Shown one piece after another: positions 7,425 to 13,035 of a DNA stretch of 13,637 nucleotides (position 1 is the stretch's first letter; each line of letters begins with the position of its first letter). The DNA is taken from positions 1 to 13,637 of the forward strand of contig CAMOVY010000013.1 in NCBI GenBank assembly GCA_946627905.1, in the 5' to 3' direction. The stretch comes from an uncultured Clostridia bacterium (lineage in GTDB: Bacteria > Bacillota > Clostridia > Christensenellales > Borkfalkiaceae). The translations under genes were made by a program, and so were the position numbers. The notes beneath the pieces are model-generated. The model was not told the DNA's origin. It made no database searches and saw only the letters and a list, made by a program, of their open reading frames with translations.

Positions 7425-9212
7425 ATGAAAGGATTTGATTTAAAATTCCTTGAAGAATTGAAATCCAAAAACGATATAGTGGAAGTGATAGGCGCGTACG
7501 TGCCGCTTACCCGCAGAGGCAACAGTTTCTGGGGGAGATGCCCCTTTCATCACGAAAAAACGCCCTCTTTCTGCGTAAACGGCACGGACCAGTTTTATTA
7601 CTGTTTCGGTTGCCACAAGTCGGGCGACGTTATAAGTTTCGTTAAAGAAATGGAAAGTCTGGACTTTGCGGACGCGGTAAGGTTTTTAGCCGAGCGCGCC
7701 AAAATACCGCTGCCCGAATTTTCCGTGGACGACGCGGCGATAAAAGAACAAAAACAAAAGCGGGAAACGCTTTACGCCCTTTTAAAAGACGCGGCGCGGT
7801 TTTACGCCAAAAACCTGCGTTCGGGGGAGTGCCCCGCGCACGAAGAATACATAGTTAAGCGCGGACTTTCCGCGGAGACGGTAAACAAGTTCGGCATAGG
7901 CGCTTCTAAAGACTACGACGGACTTGTTAAATATCTTTTTGAAAAAGGCTATTCTTACGAGAATATGTTTTTAAGCGGCGCGGTCGGCAGAACAGAGCGC
8001 GGCGGACATACAAGGTATTACGACGCTTTAGCGGGCAGACTGATTATACCCGTTATCGACGGGTTTAACAACGTAGTGGCGTTCTGCGGGCGGATAATAG
8101 ATAACAGAAAGGACGTGGGCAAGTACGTCAACACCAAAGAGACGCCCGTCTTTGCCAAGGGCAAAACGCTGTTCAATCTCAATAACCTTAAAAAGTACAA
8201 AAACGAACACGGACTTTCGGAAATCATTATGGTCGAAGGGCATATGGACGTCGTATCGCTCGTTCAGGCGGGGTTTAATAACGTAGTGGCGAGTATGGGT
8301 ACGGCGCTTACCAAAGACCAGGCGCGCATATTGAAGCGGTATTCGGACAAGGTGTTAATCAGTTATGACGGGGACTTTGCGGGGCAGAAAGCTGCTATCC
8401 GCGGTTTGGAAATTCTGCGGGATGAAGGGCTTGACGTAAAAGTGGTAGCCCTGCCCGACGGGTTAGACCCCGACGACATGGTTAAAAAGCAAGGCAAAGA
8501 TGCGTACGAAAAACTGCTTAAAGACGCTATGCCGCTAATCGATTTCAAACTGAACGTGCTTAAAAACGCGTTCGATATAAAGACGGCGGACGGCAAGCGC
8601 AAGTTTATCGCGGGCGCTGTCAAGGTGATAAAGGAAAGCGATTCCGCCGCCGAACAGGAAGATTTACTTAAAGCCGTGCGCGACTACACGGGCATAACTT
8701 TGGAAGCGTTAAAGCGCGACCTTGACAGTACCGAGATAAAAGCGCCGGAAGTGCGAATTTCCGTAGCGACCGACGGCGAAAGTTCGGGCGATAAAACGGA
8801 AGTCGCCGCGCGGTACGTTCTTTACTCGGCGCTGTTCAATAAGCCGTACGCGGAAGACGAAGACTTGTCGCAAATAGAGTTTATTTTGCCCGAACACAAG
8901 CGCATTGCCGAATATATTATGGATTGTCGGCAGGAGAACGCTACGGTAAGGTTTAACGATTTATACAGCATTTTTGACGAAGACTCTTATAAAGAATTGG
9001 ACGCTATCGCGGGCTTAAACGCAGAAGAAGACGTTAAGTTCGACAGGGAAACATACTTTTTCGACTGTCTTAAAACGCTTAAGGTTTATTCGCTCGATAA
9101 AAAACTCGAAATACTTAATTCGCGGTTTAAAGCGGAAACGGATACTGATATTCGCCGCGAACTTCTTGCGGAGATAAACAGGGTAATCATAAAACGCAAA
9201 GAATTGAATTAA
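7425..9212 (+). CDS. dnaG: DNA primase
   Basis: 595 residues, normal for bacterial DnaG, which makes RNA primers for Okazaki fragments and acts with the DnaB helicase. Domains in order: CHC2 zinc-binding domain with C39-X2-H42 and C60-X2-C63 (CPFHHEKTPSF ... FYYCFGCHKSGD); an RNA-polymerase core with the TOPRIM fold, including the acidic motif MVEGHMD (269-275, E271) and SYDGDFAGQKAA (313-324, D315 and D317); and a less conserved C-terminal helicase-interaction region from about 440. The ATG at 7425 follows dgt by 4 nt, with the purine-rich end of dgt (taagaag) acting as a modest ribosome site. No defect is seen. Confidence 0.97.
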   Translation: MKGFDLKFLEELKSKNDIVEVIGAYVPLTRRGNSFWGRCPFHHEKTPSFCVNGTDQFYYCFGCHKSGDVISFVKEMESLDFADAVRFLAERAKIPLPEFSVDDAAIKEQKQKRETLYALLKDAARFYAKNLRSGECPAHEEYIVKRGLSAETVNKFGIGASKDYDGLVKYLFEKGYSYENMFLSGAVGRTERGGHTRYYDALAGRLIIPVIDGFNNVVAFCGRIIDNRKDVGKYVNTKETPVFAKGKTLFNLNNLKKYKNEHGLSEIIMVEGHMDVVSLVQAGFNNVVASMGTALTKDQARILKRYSDKVLISYDGDFAGQKAAIRGLEILRDEGLDVKVVALPDGLDPDDMVKKQGKDAYEKLLKDAMPLIDFKLNVLKNAFDIKTADGKRKFIAGAVKVIKESDSAAEQEDLLKAVRDYTGITLEALKRDLDSTEIKAPEVRISVATDGESSGDKTEVAARYVLYSALFNKPYAEDEDLSQIEFILPEHKRIAEYIMDCRQENATVRFNDLYSIFDEDSYKELDAIAGLNAEEDVKFDRETYFFDCLKTLKVYSLDKKLEILNSRFKAETDTDIRRELLAEINRVIIKRKELN

Positions 9213-9256
9213 AAATTTAACTAAAACTAAAGAAGTAGCAATGCGGTGATAGCCGC

Positions 9257-9263
9257 GGGAGGA
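9257..9263 (+). promoter_or_regulatory. Shine-Dalgarno site that sets the rpoD start
   Basis: GGGAGGA lies 6 nt before the ATG at 9270. An in-frame GTG at 9246 would include this site inside the coding region and has no comparable site of its own, so ATG 9270 is the better start. A short inverted repeat, GCGG/CCGC (9244-9247 with 9253-9256), lies just upstream of the site. Confidence 0.8.
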
Positions 9264-9269
9264 ACTTTA

Positions 9270-10391
9270 ATGGAAGATATTGAGTTCAGCAGAACGGAAC
9301 TTGAAAAACTTGAAAAGACTATTTTAGAAGAAGAAAAAGCGCCGCTTACCGACGCGCTTATCTCGCTCGTTTCGGATATTATTCTGGAATACAAGGGGGG
9401 CGGCACGATAACCACTTCGCAACTGTTCGATAAGCTGGACAGGCAGCAGGCTTCGCCCTATCAACTCGAACAGATTTACGAGATGATAGAAAAAGAAGGC
9501 ATTAAAATCGTCGACGAGTACGAAAAGGACAAGGATATTTACAACCAACTTATTCAGGAAGTAAGTATGGACGACCCTGTCAAAATGTACCTAAAAGACA
9601 TCGGCAAAGTTCCGCTTTTACAGCCCGAAGAAGAAACCGAACTCGCAAAACGTATGATGGACGGCGACGAAGACGCAAAGCGCCTTTTATCCGAAGCGAA
9701 TTTAAGGCTCGTCGTATCCATCGCAAAACGTTATATGGGCAGGGGTATGCAGTTTTTGGATTTAATTCAGGAAGGCAACTTGGGGCTTATGAAAGCGGTT
9801 GAAAAATTCGATTACCAAAAAGGCTTTAAGTTTTCGACCTACGCGACGTGGTGGATTAGACAAGCGATAACCCGCGCAATCGCAGACCAGGCGCGTACTA
9901 TCCGTATCCCCGTGCATATGGTGGAAACTATAAACAAACTCGTCCGCGTTTCGAGAAAACTTTTGCAGGAATTAGGCAGAGAGCCCACCCCCGAAGAAAT
10001 CGCGCTGGAAATGGGTGTAAGCGAAGACCGCGTGCGTGAAATTCAGAAAATAGCCCAAGACCCCGTATCCTTGGAAACGCCTATCGGCGAAGAAGACGAC
10101 AGCCACCTTTCCGACTTTATCGAAGACGAAGGCAGCGCCGCGCCGACCGACGCCGTGTCGTTCACTATGCTTAAAGAACAACTTTTGGGCGTTTTAGACA
10201 CTCTCACCCCGCGTGAAGAAAAGGTTTTGCGTTTAAGATACGGTTTAGACGACGGCAGACCGAGAACTTTGGAAGAAGTCGGTAAAGAATTCAACGTAAC
10301 CCGTGAAAGAATAAGACAGATAGAAGCAAAGGCGCTCCGTAAACTCCGCCACCCCAGCAGGTCGAAGAGATTACGCGATTTTCTCGATTGA
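9270..10391 (+). CDS. rpoD: Primary RNA polymerase sigma factor (SigA/RpoD, sigma-70 group 1)
   Basis: 373 residues from ATG 9270 (381 if read from GTG 9246). It directs RNA polymerase to housekeeping promoters. Seen in order: a region 1.1-like acidic N-terminus (to about 98); region 1.2 (DDPVKMYLKDIGKVPLL, 101-117); region 2 with NLRLVVSIAKRYMGRGMQF, LDLIQEGNLGLMKAVEKFD and the -10 recognition/melting segment FSTYATWWIRQAITRAIADQ; region 3.0-3.1 (about 213-262); the 3.2 finger DDSHLSDFIEDE (276-287); and region 4.2 helix-turn-helix TLEEVGKEFNVTRERIRQIEAKALRKLRHP (333-362) ending in RSKRLRDFLD. The short length without the large non-conserved insert is typical of Firmicute SigA. It lies 57 nt after dnaG, the largest gap inside the operon, so an internal promoter is possible, but I find no convincing pair of boxes. 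Confidence 0.98.
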   Translation: MEDIEFSRTELEKLEKTILEEEKAPLTDALISLVSDIILEYKGGGTITTSQLFDKLDRQQASPYQLEQIYEMIEKEGIKIVDEYEKDKDIYNQLIQEVSMDDPVKMYLKDIGKVPLLQPEEETELAKRMMDGDEDAKRLLSEANLRLVVSIAKRYMGRGMQFLDLIQEGNLGLMKAVEKFDYQKGFKFSTYATWWIRQAITRAIADQARTIRIPVHMVETINKLVRVSRKLLQELGREPTPEEIALEMGVSEDRVREIQKIAQDPVSLETPIGEEDDSHLSDFIEDEGSAAPTDAVSFTMLKEQLLGVLDTLTPREEKVLRLRYGLDDGRPRTLEEVGKEFNVTRERIRQIEAKALRKLRHPSRSKRLRDFLD

Positions 10392-11041
10392 TGACAGAAC
10401 GTCTTTCGCGTATATTTAACGAGATACCGCGTTGCGGGACTTTTTCCGATATCGCCTGCGACCACGGCTATATAGCGTACGCTATGCTAAAAAGCGGCAA
10501 GTGCGAAAAGGCGTACGTTTCGGACGTGAGCGCAAAAAGCCTTTTTAAGGCGGAAAAACTGCTGTCCGAGTACATAGCGGCAAGTAGAGCGCAAAGTTTT
10601 GTGTCCGACGGGTTCGACAACGTGCCGAAAGCCGATACCGCGCTCATCGCAGGAATAGGCGGCGCGCTTATTATCGATATTTTAGAGAGAGCCGAAAAGG
10701 TTGGCAAACTGCCTGAAAACCTTGTTCTGCAACCTATGAAACATTGCGACAGGGTACGGTACGCGGCGGTAAAACTCGGCTACAAGATATTAAAAGATTT
10801 TACGGTTAAAGCGGACGGGCAGTTTTACGATATTATTGTTCTTACAAAGGGTAAGGACGAAATTACGCCCGAAGAAGCGGAGTTCGGCAGAACGAATTTG
10901 CGCGAAAGACCTTCGGAGTTTAAGGAGAAAATCCGCGTGCAGATAGGTAAACTTATGTCTTACGCCGCGCGGGAAAATATTTCGGAACGTACCCGAAAAG
11001 AGATGCTTGAAAAGGCAAAGGATTTGGAAAGATATGTATAG
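10391..11041 (+). CDS. trmK: tRNA (adenine(22)-N1)-methyltransferase TrmK
   Basis: 216 residues from ATG 10391, which overlaps the rpoD stop by one base (TGATG); a TTG three bases earlier is also in frame but less likely. The protein matches the COG2384/TrmK family: RLSRIFNEIPRCGTFSDIACDHGYIAY at the N-terminus with SAM-binding motif I (DIACDHGY, 20-27), a second acidic strand end (YVSDVSAKSL, from 42), the family hallmark IAGIGG (86-91) and LQPM (113-116). The C-terminal 60 or so residues are charged and helical, as in the family. TrmK makes m1A22 in the tRNA D-loop. The order sigA-trmK-nif3 is conserved in Firmicutes (yqfN and yqfO in B. subtilis), which supports the call. Family members usually have an AGMGG form; Ile for Met here is mild. 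Confidence 0.92.
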   Translation: MTERLSRIFNEIPRCGTFSDIACDHGYIAYAMLKSGKCEKAYVSDVSAKSLFKAEKLLSEYIAASRAQSFVSDGFDNVPKADTALIAGIGGALIIDILERAEKVGKLPENLVLQPMKHCDRVRYAAVKLGYKILKDFTVKADGQFYDIIVLTKGKDEITPEEAEFGRTNLRERPSEFKEKIRVQIGKLMSYAARENISERTRKEMLEKAKDLERYV

Positions 11042-11819
11042 TTTAGACGAGTTTTTTTCCCTTCTCGACGGCATCGCGCCCATAAAATACAGCCGTATGA
11101 TGATTGAAAAGGGCGACTACGACAACAGCGGAATTTTGCTTAAGTTTAACGATAAGGTCGAAAGGGTGTTGTTCTCGCTCGACTTGTCGGTTAAAGCGGT
11201 TGAGCGGGCAAGGCGGCTTAAGTGCGACACGGTAATTACGCACCACCCCGCCATTTATCACCCCGTAAAATCGATTGACGCGTTCGGCGAAACTGCGGCG
11301 GTAGCGCTTGCCGCAAAGGCGGGGCTTAACGTAATTTCTATGCATTTAAATCTGGACGTTGCGGCGGGCGGCATTGACGAAAGTCTGTGCATAGGTTTAG
11401 GCGGCAAAAAGTACAGGTTTTTAGACAGTCTTGACGACAACGCGCACTATGGCAGAGAGTTTAAGGTGGAAAAACCTGTTTCGGAGTTTTTAAAAGATAT
11501 AAAAAACAATTTCGGCACGAAAAGAACGCTGTTTTACGGCAGCCCTAAAAGTACGGTGGGTATAGCGGCATCGTTTTGCGGCGGCGGGGCGGAATACGCG
11601 TTATCTTACGTGCGAAACGGCGGTTCGGCTGATACCGTGATAACTTCGGATATTCCGCACCACGTTTTAAAAGAGTTGACAGAAAAGGGTAAAAAGGTTA
11701 TAATTTTAACTCATTACGCTTCGGAAAATTACGGGTTCAAAAGGTTTTACGAACGGGTTAAAGAAAAGGTTTCGGGAAAGGCGGAAGCGTTTTATTTCGA
11801 AGATAAAAGATTTTTATAA
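11034..11819 (+). CDS. Nif3-like dinuclear metal-centre protein (YqfO/YbgI, DUF34)
   Basis: 261 residues from ATG 11034, overlapping the trmK end by 8 nt; a TTG at 11007 would add nine residues deeper in trmK and is less likely, since the family starts like MYSLDEFFSLLDGIAP. Metal-ligand motifs are present: THHPAIYHP (H70, H71), HLNLDVA (H104, D108) and, near the end, HYASE (H227, E231), plus TSDIPHH (204-210). The length is that of the short E. coli YbgI form (about 247); the inserted CutA-like domain of B. subtilis YqfO (373 residues) is missing. Family function is unsettled: a GTP cyclohydrolase I type 2 label is common in databases but weakly based. Odd point: the usual DNVGLL motif reads DNSGILL here. 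Confidence 0.9.
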   Translation: MYSLDEFFSLLDGIAPIKYSRMMIEKGDYDNSGILLKFNDKVERVLFSLDLSVKAVERARRLKCDTVITHHPAIYHPVKSIDAFGETAAVALAAKAGLNVISMHLNLDVAAGGIDESLCIGLGGKKYRFLDSLDDNAHYGREFKVEKPVSEFLKDIKNNFGTKRTLFYGSPKSTVGIAASFCGGGAEYALSYVRNGGSADTVITSDIPHHVLKELTEKGKKVIILTHYASENYGFKRFYERVKEKVSGKAEAFYFEDKRFL

Positions 11820-11824
11820 ACGGC

Positions 11825-11830
11825 AAGGAG
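11825..11830 (+). promoter_or_regulatory. Strong Shine-Dalgarno site of the zinc-ribbon gene
   Basis: AAGGAG lies 7 nt before the ATG at 11838. It is the clearest ribosome site in the operon and fixes the start. Confidence 0.8.
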
Positions 11831-11837
11831 AATTGTT

Positions 11838-12536
11838 ATGATTGAACAGTTGTTGAAATATCAGGAAGTGGACGCGGGGCTTCGCAAAATAGAAGTGGAA
11901 CTTGCGGGCAGCGAAGCGCGTAAAAAAGCGGTTTCCGCAAAGAAATTCTTGGAAAGCGTGGATGAAACGGTTAACAAGTTGGACGTAAAGGCGGCGGAAC
12001 TTGCGCACATTTACGAAAATTTGCAGAACGAAAGCAAAGTGCTTTTAGGTCAGAGAGAAGAGTTTACGGGCGCTTTGGAACACGCCGAAGATGAAAACGC
12101 GCTTAATTATTTAGCCAAAAAGGCCGACGAACTTTACGTAAAGGTTAAAAATCTTTCGCAGGAAGCGGCGAAAGTTGCCGAAACCATGCAGGCGGTATAT
12201 AAAGAATATGCTTCCGTACGCGCTAACATCAAAACGGCGCAGACGCAGTATACCGAAAACGGCAAGATTTATAACGATTTAAAAGCGTCTAAACAAGATG
12301 ACCGCAATAAAATAGAAGGCGAACTCAAAGAACTTGAAAAGGCGGTAGAGCCGAGTTTAATGGAGCGCTATAAAGCAAAGCGCGCAAACAAGATATTCCC
12401 GATAATATACGAAGCGAACGGAGATTTTTGCGGCGCGTGCAATATGGAATTGCCAAAGTCCACGCTGTCAAGACTTAAAAACGGCGAAGTGATAGAGTGC
12501 GACAACTGCGGCAGACTGCTGTATTTGAAAAAATAA
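11838..12536 (+). CDS. Coiled-coil protein with C-terminal C4 zinc ribbon (COG1579 type)
   Basis: 232 residues. Residues about 5-180 are rich in Glu, Lys and Ala with heptad-like spacing and almost no Pro or Gly, so a long antiparallel coiled-coil hairpin is expected. The C-terminus holds a C4 zinc ribbon: C198-X2-C201 and C221-X2-C224 (CGAC ... CDNC), with the family-type spacing and a LPKSTLSRLKNGE linker. This architecture matches COG1579, labelled as predicted nucleic-acid-binding zinc-ribbon proteins, which often follow Nif3-like genes in Firmicutes and Actinobacteria. The molecular function is not established. It is the last gene of the operon, 18 nt after the Nif3-like gene, and is followed by a strong terminator. 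Confidence 0.88.
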   Translation: MIEQLLKYQEVDAGLRKIEVELAGSEARKKAVSAKKFLESVDETVNKLDVKAAELAHIYENLQNESKVLLGQREEFTGALEHAEDENALNYLAKKADELYVKVKNLSQEAAKVAETMQAVYKEYASVRANIKTAQTQYTENGKIYNDLKASKQDDRNKIEGELKELEKAVEPSLMERYKAKRANKIFPIIYEANGDFCGACNMELPKSTLSRLKNGEVIECDNCGRLLYLKK

Positions 12537-12554
12537 AAAATTAAAATTTACAAA

Positions 12555-12593
12555 ACCATAAAAAACGCTTTGACAAGAAGCGTTTTTTATGGT
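12555..12593. terminator. Strong hairpin terminator ending the dgt-dnaG-rpoD operon
   Basis: A perfect 16-bp stem (12555-12570 with 12578-12593) encloses a 7-nt loop. Its inner part is CGCTT/AAGCG and the 3' arm carries a TTTTTT run, with the matching A-run on the 5' arm. It therefore can stop transcription in both directions. It begins 18 nt after the last stop codon. The top of the stem and the loop contain TTGACA, which doubles as a candidate -35 box for the tRNA gene. Confidence 0.88.
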
Positions 12594-12598
12594 AGGAT
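12570..12598 (+). promoter_or_regulatory. Candidate tRNA-Ser promoter overlapping the terminator
   Basis: A perfect -35 TTGACA (12570-12575) is followed after exactly 17 nt by TAGGAT (12593-12598), a 4/6 match to the -10 consensus. Transcription would start near 12605, giving a 5' leader of about 35 nt for RNase P to remove. An alternative -10, TATATT at 12622-12627, is closer to consensus but has no good -35. Confidence 0.5.
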
Positions 12599-12639
12599 AA
12601 TAGATACTTGCATAAATAAGTTATATTGAGCCGAAAAAC

Positions 12640-12731
12640 GGAGAAATACCCAAGTGGCTCAAGGGGCTCCCCTGCTAAGGGAGTAGTATGTGAATAACGT
12701 AGCGAGGGTTCGAATCCCTCTTTCTCCGCCA
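12640..12731 (+). tRNA. tRNA-Ser (anticodon GCU), CCA encoded
   Basis: All parts fold: acceptor stem GGAGAAA (12640-12646) with TTTCTCC (12721-12727), discriminator G and encoded CCA (12729-12731); anticodon stem CTCCC/GGGAG around the loop CTGCTAA, giving anticodon GCT (reads AGC and AGU); a long class II variable arm with the stem TATGT/ACGTA around GAATA; and T-arm GAGGG-TTCGAAT-CCCTC. The long variable arm and discriminator G are serine identity features. The gene's 3' end is repeated downstream. Confidence 0.97.
12711..12731 (+). repeat. Left copy of 21-bp direct repeat (tRNA-Ser 3' end), attL-like
   Basis: The segment from C56 of the T-loop to the terminal A76 of the tRNA is identical to 12886-12906. 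Identity stops sharply on both sides. The T-loop-to-CCA segment is a classic attachment site for tyrosine-recombinase elements. Confidence 0.75.
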
Positions 12732-12767
12732 AATAAAAAACTCACCCGTAAGGGTGATTTTTTATTT
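12731..12767 (+). terminator. Terminator directly after tRNA-Ser
   Basis: TCACCC (12742-12747) and GGGTGA (12752-12757) form a stem around GTAA, followed by TTTTTTATTT; the tail also pairs with the upstream AAATAAAAAA, with one bulged C at 12741. It starts at the last base of the tRNA. It lies inside the interval between the two 21-bp repeats, so it would belong to the inserted segment. Confidence 0.85.
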
Positions 12768-12879
12768 GCGTGGAAAACCCTGTTTTCCACGCTCGCTCAT
12801 TGCCTTTGGCAATGGCTCGGGGACGCGATTGACGGCGTAAAGCCGTAGCAATCGCTATTCCGTCGCAAACTTTGTTTGC
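12768..12879. repeat. Array of four tandem hairpins
   Basis: Four inverted repeats follow one another: (1) 12768-12778 with 12782-12792, 11 bp perfect around CCT; (2) CATTGCC/GGCAATG, 12798-12804 with 12808-12814; (3) GCGATTG plus ACGGC (12825-12836) with GCCGT-AG-CAATCGC (12842-12855), 12 bp with a two-base bulge; (4) GCAAAC/GTTTGC, 12865-12870 with 12874-12879. Loops are short (3-5 nt). The stems differ in sequence, so this is not one repeated unit. No protein-coding signal is seen across it. Confidence 0.8.
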
Positions 12880-12885
12880 TCCTTA

Positions 12886-12906
12886 CGAATCCCTCTTTCT
12901 CCGCCA
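12886..12906 (+). repeat. Right copy of 21-bp direct repeat, attR-like tRNA 3'-end fragment
   Basis: This is an exact second copy of tRNA-Ser positions 56-76 including CCA. Upstream of it there is no T-stem 5' strand (GAGGG) or acceptor 5' strand, so it is a fragment and not a functional tRNA. It is followed at once by another terminator, which may be the original tRNA terminator. Confidence 0.75.
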
Positions 12907-12914
12907 CCGAAAGA

Positions 12915-12936
12915 ACACCCGATAGGGTGTTTTTTT
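12915..12936 (+). terminator. Second intrinsic terminator after the tRNA 3'-end copy
   Basis: ACACCC-GATA-GGGTGT (12915-12930) is followed by a run of seven T (12930-12936). An outer GCCAC/GTGGC pair (12903-12907 with 12938-12942) encloses it. It resembles the terminator at 12731-12767 in stem core and position relative to a tRNA 3' end. Confidence 0.85.
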
Positions 12937-12994
12937 AGTGGCGTTCCGTATTGTAAACGCCATCACAAGTGCCGATATTTTTATATAATTGTTA

Positions 12995-13023
12995 TTGAAA
13001 ACAAAAATAATATATGATATAAT
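12995..13023 (+). promoter_or_regulatory. Near-consensus sigma-A promoter of the phosphopantetheinyl transferase gene
   Basis: TTGAAA (12995-13000), a 17-nt spacer and a perfect TATAAT (13018-13023), with an extended -10 TG at 13015-13016. Start of transcription is expected near 13030, only about six bases before the ATG at 13036. A further TATAAT at 12984-12989 has no matching -35. Confidence 0.8.
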
Positions 13024-13035
13024 CATTTGTATCTT

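Larger units (their letters stand above)
12732..12906. mobile_element. 175-bp non-coding insert at the tRNA-Ser 3' end (mini-element or integration scar)
   Basis: The unit from just after the tRNA to the end of the second 3'-end copy is 175 bp, the same as the distance between the repeats. It consists of a terminator, four hairpins and the 21-bp repeat. No ORF of credible length, recombinase or coding pattern is seen. The layout, with the target tRNA completed on the left and a displaced 3' end on the right, is what site-specific integration into a tRNA gene leaves. It could be a non-autonomous element moved by an integrase encoded elsewhere, the collapsed remains of a larger island, or the trace of a tandem tRNA duplication. 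The GGAGAAA acceptor strand is absent near the right copy, which argues against a full second tRNA. Confidence 0.5.

Noticed and set aside
9246..9269. GTG 9246 as rpoD start
   Set aside because: The good Shine-Dalgarno site lies between this GTG and ATG 9270, so the extra eight residues are probably not translated.
10043..10465. Minus-strand ORF of 140 residues opposite rpoD and trmK
   Set aside because: It lies opposite strongly conserved sigma region 3-4 coding sequence, has no family motif or ribosome site and is a frame shadow.
12541..12732. Minus-strand ORF of 63 residues beginning MAEKEGFEPSLRYSHT across the tRNA
   Set aside because: It is the antisense of tRNA-Ser; GFEPSLRY-type peptides are a known annotation artefact of tRNA reverse strands.
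12886..12906. A second tRNA-Ser gene
   Set aside because: Only the 3' 21 bases are present; no acceptor 5' strand, anticodon arm or T-stem 5' strand precedes them.
12732..12906. CRISPR array or riboswitch in the hairpin-rich stretch
   Set aside because: The stems differ from each other with no regular repeat-spacer pattern, and no known aptamer motif is recognised; the tRNA 3'-end duplication explains the boundaries better.
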